The notes beneath the pieces were generated by a model. The model was not told the origin of the DNA. It did no database searches and saw nothing but the letters and a program-made list of their open reading frames with translations. The position numbers were made by a program, and so were the translations under genes. Of a stretch of 32,303 nucleotides of DNA, positions 26,587-32,303 are shown in pieces (the first letter of the stretch is position 1; every line of letters begins with the position of its first letter). This DNA comes from Myxococcaceae bacterium (GTDB taxonomy: Bacteria > Myxococcota > Myxococcia > Myxococcales > UBA5297): positions 1 to 32,303 of the forward strand of contig JAFVYB010000010.1 of NCBI GenBank assembly GCA_017500825.1. The letters are read 5' to 3'.

Positions 26587-27713
26587 GTGACGCCACGACG
26601 CATCTACCTCTCGTCCCCGACGATGCACGGCGAGGAGGAGGCCTTTGTCCAACAGGCCTTTGAGACCAACTGGGTCGCCCCCCTCGGCCCCAACGTCGAC
26701 GCCTTTGAACGCGAACTGGCCGAACGCGTGGGCGGCGGCTTCGCGGCGGCGCTCGTCAGCGGCACCTCGGCCATCCACCTGGCCCTCAAGCTGTGCGGCG
26801 TCTCGCGCGGCGACACGGTCCTCTGCTCGACCCTGACCTTCAGCGCCTCGGCCAACCCCATCACCTACGAGGGTGCCACCCCCGTCTTTGTCGACAGCGA
26901 GTGGGACACCTGGAACATGGACCCGCGCGCCCTCGAACGCGCCCTCGAACGCCACCCGCGCGCCAAAGCCGTCATCCTCGTCAACCTCTACGGGACCCCC
27001 GCCCAGCTCCACGCCATCCGTCAGCTGTGCGACGCGCGCGACATCCCCCTCATCGAGGACGCCGCCGAATCGCTCGGCGCGCTCTCACAGGGCCAGCAGA
27101 CGGGCACCTTTGGCGACTTCGGCGTCTTCTCCTTCAACGGCAACAAGATCATCACGTCCTCAGGCGGCGGCATGCTCGTCTCGCGCCGCGAAAAGGCCAT
27201 CGCCAAAGCCCGATTTTGGGCCACGCAATCGCGCGAGCCGGCCCGGCATTACGAGCACCGCGAAATTGGTTACAATTACCGCATGTCCAACGTGGTCGCG
27301 GGGATTGGGCGCGGACAATTGATTCATTTGGACGAGCATGTGGCGCGCAAAAGGCGATTTATCAGCGCTACCGCGACGAATTCGCCGATTTGGATTGCGT
27401 CCGCATGAATCCATTTCTCGACGGCGATGAACCCAACTATTGGCTTTCGTGCCTCACCATCGATCCGGATGATTCCATCAAACCGCTCGATTTAATTTTA
27501 GCGCTCGAAAGAGAAAACATCGAATGCCGCCCCATCTGGAAACCAATGCATTTGCAGCCGGTCTTCAAAGACTGCGAATTTGTCCAGGTTGTCGACGGCG
27601 TTTCCGTGGCCCAGCGCGTTTTTGAGCGCGGCCTTTGTCTTCCCTCCGATATCAAAAACACCGACGAAGACATGGCGCGCATTGTCCAGATCGTCCGAAC
27701 AACCCTGCGCTGA
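26587..27713 (+). pseudogene. PglE-like sugar aminotransferase (DegT/DnrJ/EryC1), frameshifted
   Basis: The start is GTG 26587, set by AGGAGGT 7 bases upstream. Frame 1 is good to 27348: RIYLSSPTMHGEEEAFVQQ, APLGPNVDAFE, GTSAIHLALKLCGV, LIEDAAESLGA, PLP lysine in FNGNKIITSSGGGML, and HYEHREIGYNYRMSNV. The frame then changes at the AAAA run 27349-27352 and the protein continues in another frame as KAIYQRYRDEFADLDC to RPIWKPMHLQPVF and CLPSDIKNTDEDM, ending at 27713. One added A would restore a 375-residue enzyme, normal for this family. It resembles PglE, which aminates UDP-4-keto-6-deoxy-GlcNAc. As read, frame 1 stops at 27408, losing the C-terminal domain. A sequencing error in the A run is possible. 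Base composition also changes inside the gene near 27.2-27.3 kb. Confidence 0.88.
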
Positions 27714-27740
27714 TTTTAGTTTTTTGTTGCCGAGTTTTTT

Positions 27741-28928
27741 ATGCGCCTGCTCTTTTTGTTTCAGCGCTTCAGTTTTGAGACCTCGGAAATTTACGCCGAT
27801 CTCGCCCAGGCGCTTGTCCGTCGCGGCCACGCGGTCAGCGTTCTCTGCGGCGCCTCAAAGCCGCACGATGAATCCGTCGTGGTTCAAGAAAACGGCTGTG
27901 AAATTGTTTATTTCAACATTCCCAACCAATTTGGCGTCAATAAGTTCAAAAAGGGCCTGATTCAGCTTTTGATCGAGCCCAAGATGCTCTGCCAGTTGAT
28001 GCGCCATTTTCAGGGACGCCATTTTGACGCGGTCGTCTATCCCACGCCGCCGATTACGCTGGCCAACGTCGTCCAGTATTGCCGCGAGGCGTTCGGCGCC
28101 CAGAGCTATTTGATGCTCAAGGATATTTTCCCGCAAAACGCCGTCGACTTGGCGATGATGCGTCGCAAAGGATTTCTTCACCGCTATTTTCGCGCTCTTG
28201 AAAGACGCCTTTATCGATTTTCCGATTATATCGGCTGCATGTCGCAGGCCAATATCGATTACATGCGCCGCCATCTTTCGCCCGATCAGCACGCCAAACT
28301 GGAACTTTTCCCCAACACCATCGACATTCAGCCTCCCCTGCGCGCGCCCACGCGCCAGGATGGCCTGACGCGCTTTGTCTTTGGCGGCAATCTGGGAAAA
28401 CCCCAGGCCATCGATTTTTTTCTGCGCTGCCTCAAAGCATTGCGCGATGAAAAACGCGCGCGTTTCGACATCATTGGTTCCGGCAGCGAAGCGGCCTATA
28501 TCGATCGCTTTTTGCGGGAAAATCAAATCGACAACGCCCGTTTTTTTGCCCGACTGCCCCGGGGAGAATACGCGCGCCTTTTGTCCGAGGCCGATGTCGG
28601 GCTCATTCTTCTCGATCGCGCGTTCACCATTCCCAACTATCCCTCGCGGATGCTCGCCTATATGCAGCAACAAAAGGCGATTTTGGCGGCGACCGATGAC
28701 GCGACCGATGTTCGGCAATTGATCGAGCGCGACGCGCGCTGCGGCCTGTGGTGTTCTTCAGGCGATGAAAAGGCTTTTGTCGAACACGCGCGTTTTTTGT
28801 GCGCTCACCGCGATCTGGTTCAAAAATTCGGCGCCAATGGTTACGCCTATTTGCGCGATCATTTCTCGGTCGATCGATCCGTCGACATTCTGGAACGCCA
28901 TTTTTCAGGCCCAGGCCCGCGACATTAA
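27741..28928 (+). CDS. Glycosyltransferase family 4 (WbuB-like)
   Basis: 395 residues with the GT-B layout. The N-terminal half begins MRLLFLFQRF, ends its first helix in ALVRRGHAVSVLCG and contains YPTPPITLANV and DIFPQNAVD. The C-terminal half has FVFGGNLGKPQAIDFFLRCL, FDIIGSGSE and DVGLILLD, then IPNYPSRMLAYMQQQKAILA, the acceptor/donor region in which WbuB-type enzymes have PSK/R and a tyrosine. It should add a sugar to a lipid-linked glycan at the inner face of the membrane; donor and acceptor cannot be told. The ribosome site is weak. It lies 27 bases after the aminotransferase frame and in the lower-GC style. Confidence 0.88.
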   Translation: MRLLFLFQRFSFETSEIYADLAQALVRRGHAVSVLCGASKPHDESVVVQENGCEIVYFNIPNQFGVNKFKKGLIQLLIEPKMLCQLMRHFQGRHFDAVVYPTPPITLANVVQYCREAFGAQSYLMLKDIFPQNAVDLAMMRRKGFLHRYFRALERRLYRFSDYIGCMSQANIDYMRRHLSPDQHAKLELFPNTIDIQPPLRAPTRQDGLTRFVFGGNLGKPQAIDFFLRCLKALRDEKRARFDIIGSGSEAAYIDRFLRENQIDNARFFARLPRGEYARLLSEADVGLILLDRAFTIPNYPSRMLAYMQQQKAILAATDDATDVRQLIERDARCGLWCSSGDEKAFVEHARFLCAHRDLVQKFGANGYAYLRDHFSVDRSVDILERHFSGPGPRH

Positions 28929-28961
28929 TCCCGCGTTTTTTATTTTATTGGTGGAGCCCAG

Positions 28962-29636
28962 ATGGAACAAAAAACACGCCATGATCGCCCCAAGGGCATT
29001 TATGAACGCCGCGTCAAGCGATTGTTAGACGTGGCCATTTCCGGCACAGCCCTTGTCGCGCTTTCGCCGATCATGGGCGCGACCGCTCTTCTCATTCATC
29101 GAAAGCTCGGTTCGCCGATTATTTTTCACCAGGATCGCCCTGGCAAGGACGAGCGCGTTTTTCGCCTCTATAAATTCCGATCGATGACAGACGAGCGCGA
29201 TGAATCGGGCAATCTTTTGCCGGACGACAGGCGCCTGACCCGATTCGGAAAGCTCTTGCGCCGCACCTCCATCGACGAATTGCCCGAATTGTGGAATATT
29301 TTGCGCGGCGACATGTCCCTCGTCGGACCAAGGCCACTTTTAATACGGTATTTGCCCTATTACACGCCAGAAGAGCGCCACCGCCACGATGTCCGCCCGG
29401 GACTCACCGGCCTCGCCCAGGTCAATGGTCGCAACAGCCTTTCCTGGGAAGAAAAGTTCGCCTTTGATTTGGCTTACGTGCGCGATGTTTCCTTCAAAAA
29501 CGACGCGAAAATTATCCTGAAAACAATTGGCAAGGTGTTGCGGCGCTCGGATGTCCTCACTGGCGCGGCGCTCCACAAAGTCGCCGGACCGCTCGATCGC
29601 GAGCGCGTGAAAAAGGATAAATCCCATGAAGGTTGA
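28962..29636 (+). CDS. PglC-like phosphoglycosyl transferase (bacterial sugar transferase)
   Basis: 224 residues, the small monotopic form. A re-entrant hydrophobic helix (LLDVAISGTALVALSPIMGATALLI, about 21-45) is followed by GSPIIFHQDRPGKDERVFRLYKFRSM, the catalytic Asp-Glu in SIDELPELWNILRGDMSLVGPRP near residues 104-125, and RPGLTGLAQVNGR. Such enzymes move a sugar-1-phosphate onto undecaprenyl phosphate and so start a glycan. PglC itself uses UDP-diNAc-bacillosamine, which fits the PglE-like gene nearby. GGTGGAG precedes the start. Its end overlaps the next gene by 11 bases. Confidence 0.92.
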   Translation: MEQKTRHDRPKGIYERRVKRLLDVAISGTALVALSPIMGATALLIHRKLGSPIIFHQDRPGKDERVFRLYKFRSMTDERDESGNLLPDDRRLTRFGKLLRRTSIDELPELWNILRGDMSLVGPRPLLIRYLPYYTPEERHRHDVRPGLTGLAQVNGRNSLSWEEKFAFDLAYVRDVSFKNDAKIILKTIGKVLRRSDVLTGAALHKVAGPLDRERVKKDKSHEG

Positions 29637-30123
29637 ATTGCGGGCGTTCGAGGAGCGCGATATCGAGCGCAAGGTCGCCTGGATCAACGATCCGCGAAAC
29701 AATCAATATCTGCATTACGATCTGCCGCTGGAATATCAGAAGACGCTGGCCTGGTTTCGCAAAAATCAGGGCAATCCAAACCGACTCGATTTGGTGATCG
29801 AATGTGACTCAGTCCCCGTCGGCGTCATCGGTCTTTTGAATATCGACGCCAAAAACAATTCGGCGGAATACTATATCACTTTGGGCGAGACAGATTTTCA
29901 GGGGCGCGGCGTCGCCTTTCAGGCAAGTCAGGTGCTCTTGTCCAAAGCCTTTGGCGAGTTGGGCCTACATCGCGTCTATCTTTTTACAGAGACAGAAAAC
30001 ATTCGCGCGCAACGGCTTTTTGAGCGCGTTGGGTTTCAGCGCGAGGGACTTTTGCGCGATGAATTGCGCCGTGGCGATCGCTATGTCAGCCGCTATCTCT
30101 ACGCCATGATTTCCACAAAATAA
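29626..30123 (+). CDS. GNAT-family N-acetyltransferase
   Basis: 165 residues. GNAT motifs: an N-terminal LRAFEERDIERKVAWINDPRNN, the beta-strand VPVGVIGLLNIDAKNNSAEYYITLGE, the acetyl-CoA loop FQGRGVAFQASQVLLSKAF (Q/R-x-x-G-x-A type) and LFTETENIRAQRLFERVGFQREG. It most resembles amino-sugar and ribosomal-protein acetyltransferases of the RimJ/PseH group. In this setting the likely substrate is the 4-amino sugar nucleotide formed by the aminotransferase; PglD, which does this in Campylobacter, is a different fold, so this would be a functional substitute. It overlaps the sugar transferase gene by 11 bases and has AAGGA upstream. Confidence 0.85.
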   Translation: MKVELRAFEERDIERKVAWINDPRNNQYLHYDLPLEYQKTLAWFRKNQGNPNRLDLVIECDSVPVGVIGLLNIDAKNNSAEYYITLGETDFQGRGVAFQASQVLLSKAFGELGLHRVYLFTETENIRAQRLFERVGFQREGLLRDELRRGDRYVSRYLYAMISTK

Positions 30124-30134
30124 GGACGATATAG

Positions 30135-31058
30135 ATGCGCCTTTCGGAACCATTCCCGGCAACGCCTATTCAGCGCCTTGATGATTTTTTGGGGAATCAA
30201 ATTTACATCAAGCGGGACGATCTCTTTCCGCTGTCGTTTGGCGGCAACAAAGCGCGCAAGGCCGTCCTTTTTTTTCAGGAAATTGAGCGCCAAAACAGCG
30301 ACGCCGTCGTGACCTATGGCAGCGCCGCCTCCAATCATTGTCGCGTTGTCGCTAACCTCGCCGCCGCGCTTCAATGCCGCTGCCTTATTATCTCGCCCGA
30401 GGGCGCGAATGATTCATTCAATCGGCAATTGTGCGCCGAATTTGGCGCCGAGCTTATCGCCTGTCCGCTCGACCATGTCTCCGCGACAATAGATCAGACA
30501 ATGGCCTTTCTGCGCGCCGAGGGTAGTCGGCCATTTTTTATTCCTGGCGGCGGTCATGGCAATTTGGGAACGCGCGCCTATGATCTTGTCTGTGACGAAA
30601 TCGCCGGGGAAGAACGCCGTCGCGGCCTTCGATTTGATTATATTTTTTTGGCGTCGGGAACAGGGACGACACAGGCCGGGCTTATTTGTGGCAGCCAGCG
30701 TTTGGGCGAAAATCCGCGTCGAGTTGTCGGTATCAGCATCGCCAGACAATTGCCGCGCGGCGCTCAGGTAATTTTGGAGAGCGTTCGCGAATACCGGGGG
30801 GAAGGGGCGCCTGAAGATATCGTTTTTGTCGATCGCTACATCGAAGGCGGTTATGGACAATTCGACGACGCCATTTCCAAGACGATTCGCGACGTGATGA
30901 GGCGACATGGTGTCCCGCTCGATCCCACTTACACGGGGAAGGCGTTTTGCGGTATGCGGCGATTTCTTCAGGAATCTCGCGTGAATGACAAGAATGTTCT
31001 CTTTATTCATACCGGAGGCACGCCGATTTTTTTCGATTGGCTGGAGAAGACTCGATGA
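30135..31058 (+). CDS. PLP enzyme, ACC deaminase / D-cysteine desulfhydrase family
   Basis: 307 residues, fold type II. The PLP lysine is Lys39 in FGGNKARK. YGSAASNHCRVVANLAAAL is the carboxylate-binding loop (SNH as in D-cysteine desulfhydrase). GGGHGNLGTRAY, the phosphate loop SGTGTTQAGL, and near the end DPTYTGKAFCGM and VLFIHTGGTP complete the match. Members open ACC or eliminate thiol from D-cysteine; other members act on unknown D- or beta-substituted amino acids. Its place in a glycan block, overlapping an ATP-grasp gene (ATGA), points to supply of an acid or amino acid for transfer rather than catabolism; this is inference. AAGGA precedes the start at 9 bases. Confidence 0.85.
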   Translation: MRLSEPFPATPIQRLDDFLGNQIYIKRDDLFPLSFGGNKARKAVLFFQEIERQNSDAVVTYGSAASNHCRVVANLAAALQCRCLIISPEGANDSFNRQLCAEFGAELIACPLDHVSATIDQTMAFLRAEGSRPFFIPGGGHGNLGTRAYDLVCDEIAGEERRRGLRFDYIFLASGTGTTQAGLICGSQRLGENPRRVVGISIARQLPRGAQVILESVREYRGEGAPEDIVFVDRYIEGGYGQFDDAISKTIRDVMRRHGVPLDPTYTGKAFCGMRRFLQESRVNDKNVLFIHTGGTPIFFDWLEKTR

Positions 31059-32014
31059 ACATCCTGATTTTGAGCTGCGGCACACGCAATAAAGTGATTC
31101 AGTATTTTAAAAACGCGCTCCATCCGCGCGGCGGCCAGGTGCTCGCCACCGACTGCAGTCCTCACGCGCCCGCGCTTTATGACGCGGATCGCTTTTTTAT
31201 TGTCCCTCGCATGACCGCGCCGGGCTATGTGGAAGAAATCATCGAAATTTGTCGCCAAGAGCGCGTCAAAGGTGTTCTGTCGCTCATCGATCCCGAGCTG
31301 TCGCTGATTTCCGCCCATGCCGAACAATTCGCCGAAGTCGGCGCGACTATTATTGGATCACCGCGGGAACAATGCGACATGGCGCTCGATAAATGGGCCA
31401 TGTATGAGTGGCTCGTCGCTCATGATTTTTTGTGCGCCAGGACGTTTCTGGATTTGCCAGCCTTTGAAAAAGCCATCGCCGCCGGCGAGCTCAGCTTTCC
31501 CGTGTTTGTCAAACCGCGCTTTGGCAGCGCCAGTCTCAGCATTGCTCAGGCCAAGGATATTGAAACCGCGCGTTTTTTGTTTTCACATCAAAACGACATG
31601 ATTATTCAGGAGTTTTTGCATGGACAGGAAATCGGCGTCGATTGTTATGTCGACATGATTTCCCGCGAGCCGGTGGCTATTTTTAGCAAAAAGAAATTGG
31701 CCATGCGCGCTGGCGAGACAGACAAAGCGGTTTCTTTTAAAGACAACGCCCTTTTCGAACTCGTTCGCCGCTTTTTGCGTAAGAGCGGTTATCTCGCCCA
31801 GGTGGATATGGATATATTTGATCTGGATGGTCGATATTATATTTCCGAAGTCAATCCGCGATTTGGCGGCGGTTATCCACACGCCTACGCGTGCGGGGTC
31901 GACACGCCGTCCATGATTGTTCATAATCTCGCCGGGGAGATCAATCTACAGAATGTCGGGAATTACGAGGATGGGGTGGTGATGATGAAGTATAATGAAT
32001 TAAAAATTATTTGA
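31055..32014 (+). CDS. ATP-grasp ligase (CarB/PylC-like)
   Basis: 319 residues. The N-terminal Rossmann-like part (ILILSCGTRNKVIQYFKNAL) is followed by the ATP-grasp fold: PVFVKPRFGSASLSI near 155, MIIQEFLHGQEIGVDCYVD, and the Mg-binding YYISEVNPRFGGGYPHAYACG near the end. These enzymes couple ATP cleavage to joining a carboxylate to an amine or similar group through an acylphosphate. The start overlaps the previous stop as ATGA with GGAGAAGA upstream, so the two genes are translationally coupled. Together they could decorate a sugar with an amide-linked acid. The particular substrate is unknown. An in-frame TTG at 31037 is less likely as start. Confidence 0.87.
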   Translation: MNILILSCGTRNKVIQYFKNALHPRGGQVLATDCSPHAPALYDADRFFIVPRMTAPGYVEEIIEICRQERVKGVLSLIDPELSLISAHAEQFAEVGATIIGSPREQCDMALDKWAMYEWLVAHDFLCARTFLDLPAFEKAIAAGELSFPVFVKPRFGSASLSIAQAKDIETARFLFSHQNDMIIQEFLHGQEIGVDCYVDMISREPVAIFSKKKLAMRAGETDKAVSFKDNALFELVRRFLRKSGYLAQVDMDIFDLDGRYYISEVNPRFGGGYPHAYACGVDTPSMIVHNLAGEINLQNVGNYEDGVVMMKYNELKII

Positions 32015-32055
32015 AGATTGCGATCCGAAGTCCTGAACGGATGTTTTATATTGTT

Positions 32056-32157
32056 GATTCAAGACGATTCAAGATTCCAAGTCGACATCGGCACGTCAAA
32101 GTCTTGAATCGACAACGGCGCGTCAAAGTCTTGAATTGACATGGGCGTGTCGGCGCC
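32056..32157. repeat. 27-base tandem repeat with flanking inverted copies
   Basis: Two full copies (32082-32108 and 32109-32135) share ACGTCAAAGTCTTGAA-like ends, differing in a few bases, and a partial third starts at 32136. GATTCAAGAC at 32056 is the exact reverse complement of GTCTTGAATC at 32101, and a second GATTCAAGA lies at 32066. The array begins 42 bases after the last glycan gene. Confidence 0.75.
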
Positions 32158-32195
32158 CGCCCTGCCCCGAACGACCGAATTTAGTTCGTTATTGT

Positions 32196-32230
32196 GCGAG
32201 CGGGAAAAACCCATGTTTTTTCCCTCTCGC
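32196..32230. other. Long imperfect palindrome
   Basis: GCGAG-c-GGGAAAAA (32196-32209) faces TTTTTCCC-t-CTCGC (ending 32230) across a 7-base centre, with one mismatch. The T run lies inside the stem and no U tract follows the hairpin, so it is not a standard terminator. It could be a protein-binding palindrome or a hairpin end. Confidence 0.6.
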
Positions 32231-32260
32231 GCTCTCCCTTTTCCTTTCCCGCCCCTCAGA

Positions 32261-32288
32261 CGAGCGGTATTTGCTCGATTTCATTTTT
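32261..32288 (+). terminator. Possible terminator at window end
   Basis: CGAGC (32261-32265), 7-base loop, GCTCG (32273-32277), then a T-rich tail with five T in a row. The stem is short, so this is a weak call. It could end the glycan transcript if the upstream repeats do not. Confidence 0.35.
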
Positions 32289-32303
32289 GGCGTTTTTACG
32301 TTA

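Noticed and set aside
27341..27360. Programmed -1 frameshift at the A run
   Set aside because: CGC AAA AGG does not form the usual X XXY YYZ heptamer, and the enzyme family is not known to use frameshifting; deletion, slippage or read error is simpler.
32056..32157. CRISPR array
   Set aside because: The 27-base units are directly adjacent with no spacers, and no cas gene is present.

Overview
The window reads as a chromosomal segment of a GC-rich Gram-negative bacterium, most likely of the Myxococcota / former deltaproteobacterial lineage. The pointers are LpxA/LpxI lipid A genes, a Ser/Thr kinase with the HRDISPQN catalytic loop common in myxobacteria, a PP2C phosphatase, an OmpA lipoprotein with thrombospondin type 3 repeats, and divergent DUF4398-like lipoproteins. 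The lineage is an inference; no rRNA gene or other phylogenetic marker was compared.

Layout. 1-478: non-coding, with a short tandem repeat. 479-2440 (-): ABC-F ATPase. 2604-6924 (+): PP2C phosphatase, two envelope lipoproteins (the second an OmpA/TSP3 protein ended by a clear terminator), a Nudix hydrolase and an ArsA-like ATPase. 6952-19836 (-): a long run of mostly housekeeping genes made of several transcription units: kinase and ABC ATPase; glyQ-glyS-rlmE; lpxA, lpxI and a thioredoxin/TPR protein; rpsF-rpsR-rplI; rplY and pth. 20197-22092 (+): treZ, convergent with hutU (22210-23856, -). 24061-26494 (+): a UDP-glucose pyrophosphorylase-type enzyme, a small helix-hairpin-helix protein and a TPR protein. 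26587-32014 (+): a surface-glycan gene block comprising a PglE-like aminotransferase (frameshifted), a GT4 glycosyltransferase, a PglC-like phosphoglycosyl transferase, a GNAT acetyltransferase, a PLP enzyme of the ACC deaminase / D-cysteine desulfhydrase family and an ATP-grasp ligase. The last 290 bases hold repeats and palindromes.

Two signals stand out. First, at least eight genes share one start-of-transcription architecture: a TTGAC-like -35, a 16-18 bp spacer, a TA-containing -10 without the usual AAT end, and immediately after it a conserved block close to GCGCCGCCTTTTTCGCCC. In glyQ this block runs straight into the start codon, so the transcript would be almost leaderless. Second, base composition and codon use switch abruptly inside the aminotransferase gene, at about 27.2-27.3 kb, from about 65-70% GC to about 45-57%. 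The whole glycan block downstream has the second style, which suggests that a horizontally exchanged cassette was joined within a shared gene. The same gene carries a one-base deletion in an A run at 27349-27352.

In the glycan block the aminotransferase, acetyltransferase and phosphoglycosyl transferase fit the making and membrane loading of a 4-amino-4,6-dideoxy sugar. The overlapping PLP-enzyme and ATP-grasp pair at its end does not fit a standard glycan pathway and is the best candidate here for an undescribed modification, for example attachment of an amino or keto acid to the sugar.
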